This document shows positions 1 through 7,345 of a stretch of DNA of 64,000 bases, one piece after another. Positions within the stretch are counted from its first letter, which is position 1; each line of letters starts with the position of its first letter. Below the pieces are notes generated by a model, which searched no databases, was not told the origin of the DNA, and saw nothing but the letters and a program-made list of their open reading frames with translations. The DNA is from Bradyrhizobium sp. CCBAU 53340 (GTDB lineage: Bacteria; Pseudomonadota; Alphaproteobacteria; Rhizobiales; Xanthobacteraceae), in contig NZ_CP030055.1 in assembly GCF_015291645.1 (NCBI RefSeq), positions 3,906,001-3,970,000 of the forward strand. The letters run 5' to 3'. A program made the translations under genes and the position numbers.

Positions 1-2
1 AG

Positions 3-170
3 TCCGAACGCTGCTCTTCAGCCAATGGCTGCGCGCTGTGTGGCAGCAAATTTGGTCTGATCCGCTACTACTCGTGGCGCACCGCGCTCTGCTCCAAGAC
101 GTGCGTCGATCGCTTCCGCACACGCCGCGAGCGCGACCGTCGGTGGTTGTTTCGGGCTCAGTTCGCGTGA
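3..170 (+). CDS. Small Cys4 (probable zinc-binding) protein, 5'-truncated
   Basis: Open frame running in from the window edge and ending in TGA at 168-170; the start lies outside. The 55 visible residues contain CALC followed 16 residues later by CSKTC, giving C-x2-C-x16-C-x3-C, then a very basic tail (RTRRERDRR). Two further small proteins just downstream (614-802 and 799-1155) share the same Cys spacing, so this is probably the first of three paralogues. The spacing resembles TRASH/FCS-type treble-clef zinc fingers. Function unknown. The frame could be judged only from the Cys pattern and its likeness to the neighbours. Confidence 0.55.
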   Translation, partial: SERCSSANGCALCGSKFGLIRYYSWRTALCSKTCVDRFRTRRERDRRWLFRAQFA

Positions 171-224
171 GGCTGAATTAGAGAGCTGAGATCGTCGCGC
201 AGGTCTGATCCGGGAGTCCGTGTC

Positions 225-617
225 TTGAATCGCCGTTGCAAGCTCATGTGCTCGATCGTTCTCCTCTGCTCCGCCACGATTGTCCAGGCGCAGGAAGCGG
301 AACACGGTGCTGCCCATCGCCAGCACCCACCCCAGGACCAGGCGCTGCACGAAAAGTTCTATTCGACCTGGCACATGCCGGATAACCCGAGCCTCAGTTG
401 CTGCAACAGCGCCGATTGCTACCCGACCGAGATCAAGTACGTCGACGGCCATATCTATGCACGGCGTAGGGAGGACGGGAGATACATTCTGATCCCGCCG
501 CAAAAAGTGGAGCGAAACAGGGATAATCCAGACGGCCGAAACCACCTTTGCGCTCCACCGCCCGCACTCTCTCCGCTCGACAGCGTTTACTGCTTCGCCT
601 TGGGAGGTGCCACATGA
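225..617 (+). CDS. Exported conserved hypothetical protein
   Basis: 130 residues with an N-terminal signal peptide (MCSIVLLCSATIVQAQ, cleavage near residue 22) and a mature part with a CC pair and further Cys residues (SCCNSADCYPTE, NHLCAP, YCFAL), suggesting periplasmic disulfides or metal binding. The annotated start is TTG at 225; ATG at 246 (residue 8) is an alternative that keeps the signal peptide. The stop overlaps the ATG of the next gene (ATGA at 614-617), so it is translationally coupled to the Cys4 genes. I do not recognise the family beyond seeing it as a typical rhizobial small exported protein. Confidence 0.6.
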   Translation: MNRRCKLMCSIVLLCSATIVQAQEAEHGAAHRQHPPQDQALHEKFYSTWHMPDNPSLSCCNSADCYPTEIKYVDGHIYARRREDGRYILIPPQKVERNRDNPDGRNHLCAPPPALSPLDSVYCFALGGAT

Positions 618-802
618 GATTCGCGTTCGTGCTCGTGAACGACCGGACTCCGTTCCGGCAAACCTGGTGCATGCAGTGCTGCGAGACCATCAGCGGCAGC
701 TATCTTCGTGAGATTGCGACCCGTCTGCCTTACTGCGACCATCAGTGCTACGCGTTGTTCTGCGAGGCCCTGGCGCAAGACCGCGTGAGGGCGGCTTCAT
801 GA
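614..802 (+). CDS. Small Cys4 (probable zinc-binding) protein, paralogue 2
   Basis: 62 residues starting at the ATG that overlaps the stop of the upstream gene. The motif CMQC-x18-CDHQC (C-x2-C-x18-C-x3-C) matches the downstream gene, as does the N-terminal pattern MRFAFVLVND versus MKFVLVNH, so the two are tandem duplicates. Its own stop overlaps the next start (ATGA at 799-802), making a three-gene coupled unit from 225 to 1155. The Cys spacing suggests one structural zinc site. No enzymatic motif is visible and the function is unknown; a nucleic-acid- or metal-handling adaptor is only a guess. Confidence 0.6.
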   Translation: MRFAFVLVNDRTPFRQTWCMQCCETISGSYLREIATRLPYCDHQCYALFCEALAQDRVRAAS

Positions 803-1155
803 AATTCGTGCTGGTCAATCACGAACCTCCGTTGCGCACGGCCGCGTGCAGCGCATGCTCGCGGCCGATCCAGTCCGGTTACGTCCGGCACGTGCGGACG
901 CAGCTGCGTTACTGTGACTACGACTGCTACCGGCGAGGCGAGCTCGCCACGCTGTTGATGCAATGGCCGATGCCCGCAGAGCTTGCTGCCGGGAATATCG
1001 AGGCCGCCGCTCGCAGCATGATGGAGATGTTTGCGGTCCTGAGTGCCGTCTCGTGCTGGAGCTGCACGATACAGATCTGGACCGTCGCGAGAGCCTTGAC
1101 CGGCGCATTCCTGGACGGTCGCGACCTGATCACGACGGAAGGAGGTGACACCTAG
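799..1155 (+). CDS. Small Cys4 (probable zinc-binding) protein, paralogue 3
   Basis: 118 residues; I take the ATG at 799 that overlaps the upstream stop instead of upstream in-frame starts. The first 50 residues repeat the Cys4 module (CSAC-x18-CDYDC followed by Y) seen in 614-802. The remaining part is an extension absent from the paralogue, with a second Cys pair (SCWSC) in a mildly hydrophobic stretch and a conspicuously Thr/Asp-rich end. It closes the coupled gene set and converges on the transglycosylase gene at 1231. Function not recognised. Confidence 0.55.
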   Translation: MKFVLVNHEPPLRTAACSACSRPIQSGYVRHVRTQLRYCDYDCYRRGELATLLMQWPMPAELAAGNIEAAARSMMEMFAVLSAVSCWSCTIQIWTVARALTGAFLDGRDLITTEGGDT

Positions 1156-1230
1156 CTGCGCGGCCGCAGTCGCGTGGAAGCCGCAGCAACGTAACCTCGC
1201 AGGCGCGCCATCCAGCCCCGGCGGCGTCGA

Positions 1231-3429
1231 CTAGGGAGCGGGTGCTGCGGCCGCCACGGGGGCGGCTGCACCGGTCTGGTCCGTCACCACGCGCTGATCG
1301 CTCTTGCCGGCCACCGCGCCGCTGCTCTCGAACCGTGCGCGGTAGACCAGCACGTTCTCCATCACGCGCTGGACGTAATTGCGGGTTTCCGAGAGCGGGA
1401 TGCGCTCGACCCAGTCGACCGGATCGACATTGGGGTCTCTGGGGTCGCCATGCGCCTGCACCCATTCGCGCACGCGGCCGCGACCGGCATTGTAGCCGGC
1501 GAAGGTCATGATCTGGTTGCCGCGATATTCCGACAGGAGCGCGCTGAGCTCGGCGGCGCCCATCTGCGTGTTGTAGACGGGATCGGAGACCATCTTGTCC
1601 CAATCATAGGTCAGGCCGAACCGCTTTGCGGTGTCACGGCCGGCTTCCGGCGTCACCTGCATCAGGCCGACCGCATTGGCTGACGACTTGTCGCGCTGGT
1701 CGAACGAGCTCTCGGTGCGCGCCACCGAATAGATCACGCTGGTCTCGATCGCGGGCGCGACCTGCTTGTGTTCGGGGATGCCGATCGTGGGGAAGGCGTA
1801 ATGGTCGAGCGCGAGGCCGTGGGCAAGCGCCGACTTGCCGACCTCCAGCATCACGCGCGCGTCGTTGCGCTGGCCGGCGAGCTCGCCAAGCGCCCCGAGC
1901 GCCGCGACGTCGGTGCTCTCCTTGGCGAAATCCTCGGCGTAGTAGAGCACCACGTCGCGCTCGCCGATGGCATAGAGCATGTCGGCGGCGTGCACGCGTT
2001 CGTCCGCGGCCGGCGTGTCAGCTGCGGCCAGCACGGGCGAGGGCGCGCGCAGCTCTAGCCCCTCCAGGCCGAGCCGTGCACGGGCAAGCTGGCCGTAATA
2101 GGCGGTCGGATAGCGCGCGGCGGCCTTGTAGCTCTGCTGCGCATCGGCTGTGGCTCCCATGGCTTCAGCGGCGCGGCCGCGCCAGTAATGGGCGCGCGAC
2201 AGCGCGATCGGATTGGCGGAGCCTTCGTCGATCGCGGCGAAGTGCGCAATCGCCGTCCTGGGATCGTTGAGATAGCGCAGCGCGATCCAGCCGCACATGA
2301 AGTGATAGTCGACGCGGTAAACCTCCATCGCCGGCACCGCAGCCGCGCGCACCACCTCATAGGCCGTCCTGGACTTGCCCTGGTCGAGCAGCTTTCGCGC
2401 GAGCAGGCGGCGCTCGCGCCACCAGGCATCAGTGTCCTGGGCCGCCATGGTGTCGGGCGCGGCCGCCAGGATCAGCTCGGCGGCATCGTCGATATGATCC
2501 TTCTGGAGGTGCCATTGCGCGCGGCACAGGACATAACCGAGGTCGCCGCGGGCGTCCGCCGCGACGTCGTCGAGATAGTCCTTGGCCTTGGTCTCCTTGC
2601 CATTGACCGCGGCGCAGGCCTTGACGATGGCGAGTGCGTCCTCGCCGAGGCGTTTTGCGGCGCGCCGTGCGCCGGCATAGTCCTTGGCCCCCAGGCGCTT
2701 GTCCATGCGGGCGCGATGATCCTCGGGCCGCAACAGATCGTGGAATGCTTCGTAGGAATCCTCCTCGCTGCGCTCGGACAATTCCTCCGAGCGCCACGCC
2801 TCGCGCACGAGCCGCGTCGCCCGGTCGCCGTCGCCCTCGGCGATCAGCACGCGGGCGAGCGCAAAATTGCCCTTGGCGCTGATCGGCCGGTCCATCGTGA
2901 AGGCGTGCACGGTCGCTGCGTCGCTCTTCTCCTGCCACAGGCGCGCCTCCGCGCGCTTGCGCAGCAGCACGGCGCTCGGCCAGTCCGGATTGGCGGCGAG
3001 GAAGGCGGCGTATCGCTTGAAAGGCGCTGTGCTCTCGGAATGGCGCAGCATGAACCAGTCGGCGAGTTTTTGTCCGGCCGGATCGGCAATGCGCTCGCGC
3101 GCCGCGGTCGCATCGTCGGTCTTGCCCTTGCGCGCGAGATCGATCGCGTCCTTCAGCGCGGCGAGGTCGCCGGTTAGCGCCGGCGGCGCGGGCTTGTCCG
3201 CGGGTTCGTCGTCCTGCTTCTTCGATTTGCGCTTGGCCTCGGCATGTTTGCCGTGCCTGCTGGCCGCAGCATGCCGCTGCTTGCCGGTTTTCGCTTCGTG
3301 CGTTTTCTTTGACGCAGATGATTTGGACGCGGATGATTTGTGACTGCTCTTCGCTGCCAGCTCGGTGGGAACAAGGGCCAAAGCGGCCACGGCAACGACA
3401 CACGCGAGCGAGCGTAGGCACTGGTTCAT
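1231..3429 (-). CDS. slt: Soluble lytic murein transglycosylase (Slt family)
   Basis: 732 residues. It cleaves the MurNAc-GlcNAc bond of peptidoglycan in the periplasm, forming 1,6-anhydromuropeptides. A signal peptide (MNQCLRSLACVVAVAALALV, residues 1-25) precedes a long Lys/Ser/His-rich linker (about 26-90), an alpha-helical superhelical region, and a C-terminal GH23 domain with the catalytic Glu in ARTESSFD (about residue 574), GLMQVTP and AGYNAGRGRV. The start at 3429 is chosen because it gives the signal peptide and has GGGGGA just upstream; upstream ATG-initiated extensions run into the divergent intergenic region. The C-terminus ends in an Ala/Pro-rich tail. Length is somewhat above the E. 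coli Slt70 length. Confidence 0.93.
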   Translation of the reverse strand: MNQCLRSLACVVAVAALALVPTELAAKSSHKSSASKSSASKKTHEAKTGKQRHAAASRHGKHAEAKRKSKKQDDEPADKPAPPALTGDLAALKDAIDLARKGKTDDATAARERIADPAGQKLADWFMLRHSESTAPFKRYAAFLAANPDWPSAVLLRKRAEARLWQEKSDAATVHAFTMDRPISAKGNFALARVLIAEGDGDRATRLVREAWRSEELSERSEEDSYEAFHDLLRPEDHRARMDKRLGAKDYAGARRAAKRLGEDALAIVKACAAVNGKETKAKDYLDDVAADARGDLGYVLCRAQWHLQKDHIDDAAELILAAAPDTMAAQDTDAWWRERRLLARKLLDQGKSRTAYEVVRAAAVPAMEVYRVDYHFMCGWIALRYLNDPRTAIAHFAAIDEGSANPIALSRAHYWRGRAAEAMGATADAQQSYKAAARYPTAYYGQLARARLGLEGLELRAPSPVLAAADTPAADERVHAADMLYAIGERDVVLYYAEDFAKESTDVAALGALGELAGQRNDARVMLEVGKSALAHGLALDHYAFPTIGIPEHKQVAPAIETSVIYSVARTESSFDQRDKSSANAVGLMQVTPEAGRDTAKRFGLTYDWDKMVSDPVYNTQMGAAELSALLSEYRGNQIMTFAGYNAGRGRVREWVQAHGDPRDPNVDPVDWVERIPLSETRNYVQRVMENVLVYRARFESSGAVAGKSDQRVVTDQTGAAAPVAAAAPAP

Positions 3430-3752
3430 TCGATGGTCCCCCTGCGAAACCACTACAAACCAAGGTCCGCGACGACATGCGGCTTGAGAATCAATCAATG
3501 ACACCAAAACGATGCCATGACATCGTTTCGCATTCCTCACGCTCGTTCAACAATGCGGCAAAATACGGATTGGAGCCAGGGAACTCCTGAAACGGCGGAA
3601 GTGGCAGGATCTTTAACCTTTGTTAACGACCGGCCTCGCGCGACGGTTGCGGGCGGCTCCGGGCGCCACGGATGGGTCGATTGCGCGTGTTCCCCGGCGA
3701 AAATCCGGTGTATTGAGTTCCATAGATCCCTTCTTGTCAGCTTTTGCCCTTC
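3430..3752. other. Divergent intergenic region slt / adenylate cyclase
   Basis: About 320 bp between the divergent slt and cyclase genes. It must hold promoters for both. It contains an 8-bp-arm inverted repeat (listed separately) and an A/T-richer patch around 3610-3630 (CTTTAACCTTTGTTAACG). No further coding potential is convincing. Confidence 0.5.
3507..3528. repeat. Perfect inverted repeat (possible operator)
   Basis: Arms AAACGATG (3507-3514) and CATCGTTT (3521-3528) separated by 6 bases. It lies about 80 bp upstream of the slt start and 225 bp upstream of the cyclase start. No U-tract follows, so a regulator-binding site is more likely than a terminator. The regulator is unknown. Confidence 0.4.
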
Positions 3753-5489
3753 ATGCCGCTTTTCAACCAGTCGATCCGGCGCAAGATCGTCGGCATCGCC
3801 CTCGGATTGATCGTCCTGATGCTCATCACCTCGATCCTGTCGATGGTGATGTCGAGCCAGGTCGGCGTTCTCCTCGACGAGCTGACCAACCGCTACATCC
3901 CGGCCTATGGAGATCTGGCGCGGGCCAATATCCGCTCGCTGGAGCGGTCGGTGGCGTTGCGGCGGATGGTGATGGCGAAGATGCAGGACGTTTCGGACGA
4001 GCAGGCCTATGCCGCGCGCCTGAAGGAGTTCGAGGAAGCCGACCGCAAGATCGAGGAAGAGACGTCAGGCGCGCAAAAGCTCATCAACGCGATCATCGAG
4101 GATCCCAGGACACCATCGGACAATGCCGCGCTGGCGCGGATCGACACGCGCATCGAGACCGCCGTGACCGAGCTGCGCCAGGGCATGAATGAGGACCACG
4201 CCAAACTCCTCAAGCAGATCGACGCCAAGCAGATGCCGGAGGCGCGCGGGACGCTGGAGCACATTGATGTGCTGCGCGATCAGTTCAACCAGAGGATCGA
4301 TGCGGTCCGCGCCGACATGCTCAAGCAGGTCTACGCGAGCACATCGACAGTGGTCGGCCACCAGCGGCAGGCGATCATCGTCTCCGGCGTCGTGACGCTG
4401 CTCGCAGCCGTTGTCGGATTTGCCTTTGCGTTGCTCGTCTCCGGCGGCATCACCCGCCCGGTGCGGCTGCTGCTCGCCGGTGCCCGCGAGGTCGAGGCCG
4501 GCCGCTTCGACAAGAGCATCACCGTCTCGACCCAGGACGAGATCGGCGAGCTCGCGGCTGCCTTTAACCGCATGATCGAGCAGCTGCGTCACAACGAGCG
4601 CATTCGCGAGACCTTTGGCCGTTACATCGATCCCAAGGTGGTGCAGGGCCTGATCGACCGGCCCGAGGTTGCCATCGACGGCCAACGCCGGGTGATGACC
4701 ATCATGTTCTCCGACATGAGCGGATTCACCTCGATGAGCGAGGGCATGACCCCGCGCGGCCTCGTCAAGGTGATGAACCACTACTTCACGGTGATGTCGG
4801 CTCCGATCCGCAACAACCGCGGCGTCATCGACAAATACATTGGCGACGCCATCATGTCCTATTGGGGCCCGCCCTTCATCGAGGAGGGCGAGCAGGCGCT
4901 GCTCGCGGGGCTTTCCGCCGTCGACATGGCCGAGCAGGTGCCCGCGCTTCAGAAGCAGTTGCCGGATCTGCTCGGCATCCGCACCATGCCTGTAGCCTGC
5001 GATCTGCGCATCGGCATTGCCACCGGCGAAGTCCTGACCGGCAGCATCGGCTCCGAGCTGATGATGAGCTTTACGGTGATGGGCGATGCCGTGAACCTTG
5101 CCTCGCGTCTCGAGGCCGCAAACAAGGTCTACGGCACCCGCATTCTGATCGCGCAGGCGACGGCGGATGCCATCGGCGCGCACCTCGAGCTGCGCGAGAT
5201 CGATCGCCTTGTCGTGGCCGGCCAGAGCACGCCGCAAGCGGTCTTCGAGGTGATGGGCAGGGCAGGTGCACTGACCGCGGCGCAAGAGGATCTGCGAAAA
5301 CACTATGCCGAAGGCCTTGCCGCCTATCGCGGGTGCCGCTTCGACGACGCACGCACCGCGTTCGAGGCTGCGCTGGAGAGCTGCCCCGGCGACGGTCCTG
5401 CGCGCACCATGCTCGCCCGCATCGCAAAATTCGAGGCGAGCCCACCGGCGGCCGATTGGGACGGCGCCTGGTGGATGGACAGCAAATAG
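3753..5489 (+). CDS. Membrane-bound class III adenylate cyclase with HAMP domain
   Basis: 578 residues. It makes cAMP from ATP. TM helix 1 (about 10-33) and TM helix 2 (about 205-230) flank a helical periplasmic sensor region. A HAMP domain (about 230-285) follows, then the class III catalytic domain (about 305-480). Metal-binding Asp residues lie in FSDMSGFTSMSE (about 320) and YIGDAIMSYWG. The Lys before YIGD and the Asp in VMGDAVNLASRLE are those expected for adenine recognition, and the Asn/Arg in NLASRLE are the transition-state pair. A roughly 100-residue helical tail follows. The start could also be TTG at 3744; ATG 3753 is preferred though no good ribosome site precedes either. The periplasmic signal sensed is unknown. 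Confidence 0.9.
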   Translation: MPLFNQSIRRKIVGIALGLIVLMLITSILSMVMSSQVGVLLDELTNRYIPAYGDLARANIRSLERSVALRRMVMAKMQDVSDEQAYAARLKEFEEADRKIEEETSGAQKLINAIIEDPRTPSDNAALARIDTRIETAVTELRQGMNEDHAKLLKQIDAKQMPEARGTLEHIDVLRDQFNQRIDAVRADMLKQVYASTSTVVGHQRQAIIVSGVVTLLAAVVGFAFALLVSGGITRPVRLLLAGAREVEAGRFDKSITVSTQDEIGELAAAFNRMIEQLRHNERIRETFGRYIDPKVVQGLIDRPEVAIDGQRRVMTIMFSDMSGFTSMSEGMTPRGLVKVMNHYFTVMSAPIRNNRGVIDKYIGDAIMSYWGPPFIEEGEQALLAGLSAVDMAEQVPALQKQLPDLLGIRTMPVACDLRIGIATGEVLTGSIGSELMMSFTVMGDAVNLASRLEAANKVYGTRILIAQATADAIGAHLELREIDRLVVAGQSTPQAVFEVMGRAGALTAAQEDLRKHYAEGLAAYRGCRFDDARTAFEAALESCPGDGPARTMLARIAKFEASPPAADWDGAWWMDSK

Positions 5490-5598
5490 CCGTCTGCGTC
5501 CTGGCGAATAATTATTTCTACTTCATAACGATGTTCGCCGTGACCCATTTCCCGGGCTTAGGTTTGCTGTCCTTGTGGCGTTTGATGGGGACACGCCG

Positions 5599-5775
5599 AT
5601 GACCGAACTCGAGGACAGGCTGGAACGGTTCGAGACGCTCACCGCCGAATGCGAGCTGATTGCCAAGCTCGCCACCGACAGCACCAAGCGCGAAGTCTAT
5701 CTGAGGCTCGGGGAGCAGTATCGCCAGCTCGCGGTGGACATGCGCCAGGTGATCGCGACCAGGGCTGCCGCCTGA
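5599..5775 (+). CDS. Small helical hypothetical protein
   Basis: 58 residues (MTELEDRLERFETLTAEC...), predicted to be almost entirely alpha-helical and amphipathic. The ATG at 5599 has GGGG about 8 bases upstream, which supports it over the GTG at 5575. It has no signal peptide or membrane segment. It lies 110 bp downstream of the adenylate cyclase. Similar short helical proteins are common in rhizobia; function unknown. Confidence 0.6.
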   Translation: MTELEDRLERFETLTAECELIAKLATDSTKREVYLRLGEQYRQLAVDMRQVIATRAAA

Positions 5776-5990
5776 CAGCGGCGGCAGGTTGCGGCCACAG
5801 ACAAGGCACGATGCTTGGCATCCGCGCCTGTGGGAGCGGTCGTGCGGTCGCAATCCGTTCTTAACATTTGAGTCGCATCCTTGATGACGACGGGGATTCG
5901 CGCGTTGCGGTTCCCGGCGATGGGAATGCCTGGGGCAAGGTTGCGATGCAACGTTCCCCACCAACGTTGCTCGTGCGATGGTCACATCCC

Positions 5991-6203
5991 ATGCGTCTTC
6001 TTGCGGTCATCATGTTTGCGCTTCTGACGGCAGCCTGCAACCAGGAGCAGGACGTCACGGGCTCGACCCCGGTCTGCCCGATGCGGACCTACACCTCCTA
6101 CAATCCCCGTGACATGAGCCAGTGCGTTGCCGCCTGCAAGGCGTGCGATCACGGCAACACCGTCACCTGCTCGACGGCCTGCACGCTCCACGGCGCGCGG
6201 TGA
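5991..6203 (+). CDS. Small putative lipoprotein
   Basis: 70 residues. A typical lipoprotein signal peptide, MRLLAVIMFALLTAAC, puts the lipidated Cys at residue 16. The mature part has seven more Cys (PVCPMRTY, QCVAACKACDHG, TCSTACTLHG), an unusually high density that suggests disulfides or metal binding. I start at 5991 because this gives the compact lipobox; an in-frame ATG at 5946 is possible. The upstream gap contains an inverted repeat (CAACGTT/AACGTTG, 5949-5969). Function unknown. Confidence 0.65.
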   Translation: MRLLAVIMFALLTAACNQEQDVTGSTPVCPMRTYTSYNPRDMSQCVAACKACDHGNTVTCSTACTLHGAR

Positions 6204-6319
6204 GACGGCCGCGCCCCGGGGAACTGCGAGCGCTGAGTCGCTTGGCGGTGCCAGGACACCGGAACGATTCACATGGGTTAGTCATTAGAGGAGGGCGGCA
6301 GGACGCGGAGTCCTTTGGA

Positions 6320-6580
6320 ATGGGTATGCTCGATCCCGGTCGGTTTCTGGTGTCGTGCCAGCAGTGCGAGGCATGGCCGATGGCCGCCAATATCAAGCGG
6401 TCGAGCTGGTCGGCCTCGCCGCACGAAGTGCGCTTCGTGTGCCCGCGTTGCCGCCGCGAGGAGACCGCCATCATCTCCGCCTCCGGTGAACTCACACCAA
6501 TCAAGCGCATCGATGTTCCGCCGCGCGACGTCAAGACGGCTTGGGCTCAGGCCCAGCAGCGGCCAAGAGGGCGGGCCTAG
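6320..6580 (+). CDS. Small zinc-ribbon-like hypothetical protein
   Basis: 86 residues. Two CxxC knuckles, SCQQC near residue 13 and FVCPRC near residue 47, form a Cys4 zinc-ribbon-like arrangement spaced by about 30 residues. The remainder is polar with no membrane segment. ATG at 6320; ATG at 6326 is equally possible. The stop codon lies inside the first unit of the palindromic repeat array at 6565. It may act as a small DNA- or RNA-binding protein, but nothing in the sequence proves this. Confidence 0.6.
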   Translation: MGMLDPGRFLVSCQQCEAWPMAANIKRSSWSASPHEVRFVCPRCRREETAIISASGELTPIKRIDVPPRDVKTAWAQAQQRPRGRA

Positions 6581-6660
6581 CCCGCCCGTTTTGAGGTCAA
6601 GAGGGCGGGCATCGCCCGCCCGTCTAAGTCGAGAGGGCGGGCATAGCCCACCCGTTTTGG
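6565..6660. repeat. Three tandem palindromic repeat units (REP-like)
   Basis: Three consecutive units of 29-34 bp, each built on GAGGGCGGGC ... GCCCGCCC (6565-6598, 6599-6631, 6632-6660). Each can form a GC-rich hairpin with a 2-3 base loop; unit 3 carries one arm mismatch (CCCACCC). The array starts inside the 3' end of the upstream gene. It may act as a terminator or mRNA stabiliser for that gene. Confidence 0.75.
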
Positions 6661-6719
6661 AACTGCGGTCGCGCGTCTGACGTTTCCGCCTCGACACCAA
6701 AGCAATCGGGACCGGGCGC

Positions 6720-6941
6720 ATGATCAGCGAACATTTCGACACCCGCACACGGATCAACATGAAGCTGGCGCTGGACCGCGTCTGCCGAAATCGTCCCCGC
6801 GGCGAGGACCATGGCTTCCGACGATCGGTTGCCGAGAATATTATCCGCTGCGCACTCGCGGGGAGAACCGGCATCGGCCAGCTCGTCGACGCCGGCGAAC
6901 GTGCAACGATCAGGACGCATGCGGAGCGGGAGCCGGTCTGA
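6720..6941 (+). CDS. Small hypothetical protein
   Basis: 73 residues (MISEHFDTRTRINMKLALDRVC...). It is predicted helical and contains two Cys. The pattern of hydrophobic residues (NMKLALDRVC, AENIIRCALAG) looks like a real folded protein and recalls a short family seen in Bradyrhizobium, but that is from memory. It precedes the cobalamin riboswitch by about 95 bp. Function unknown. Confidence 0.5.
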   Translation: MISEHFDTRTRINMKLALDRVCRNRPRGEDHGFRRSVAENIIRCALAGRTGIGQLVDAGERATIRTHAEREPV

Positions 6942-7034
6942 TTGAGCCAGCGCAACCTTCGGTGCGGTGCTTCGACGCTGTTTCAACACGCAGATTGACT
7001 CTCCCTCGGCGCGACCCGTAAATTCCCCAGCGAC

Positions 7035-7214
7035 GGTTCTCCTTACGGAGATCAAAAGGGAACGTTGTGCGGGATTTTCCCAACGCCGGGATTGTCTCAA
7101 AGCAGCGGCTGCCCCCGCAACTGTAAGCGGCGAATCTTTCGTCATATGCCACTGGGAATCTCGGTCCTGGGAAGGCGACGTAGAGGTCACGACCCGCGAG
7201 CCAGGAGACCTGCC
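7035..7214 (+). promoter_or_regulatory. Cobalamin (AdoCbl) riboswitch
   Basis: The region begins with a short stem (GGTTCTCC...GGAGATC, AAAGGGAA) and contains the conserved B12 box GCTGCCCCCGCAACTGTAA at about 7107. It ends with GCGAGCCAGGAGACCTGCC at 7196-7214. These are the hallmark elements of the class I cobalamin riboswitch. It lies in the leader of the BtuB-like receptor gene (start 7346), leaving about 130 nt for the expression platform. High adenosylcobalamin should switch off the downstream receptor and, if cotranscribed, cbtBA. Confidence 0.95.
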
Positions 7215-7345
7215 GTCAGCCGTGGTCACACGCGAAGATGTCGGTCGGGGAGTACAGGCATTAGCTTCACCGGAGCAAGTTCGCGCTCCGTCGTGAAACC
7301 TCGTTCGCTGTGACGTGCCACTGACGTCATACCGAGGTTACAAGA

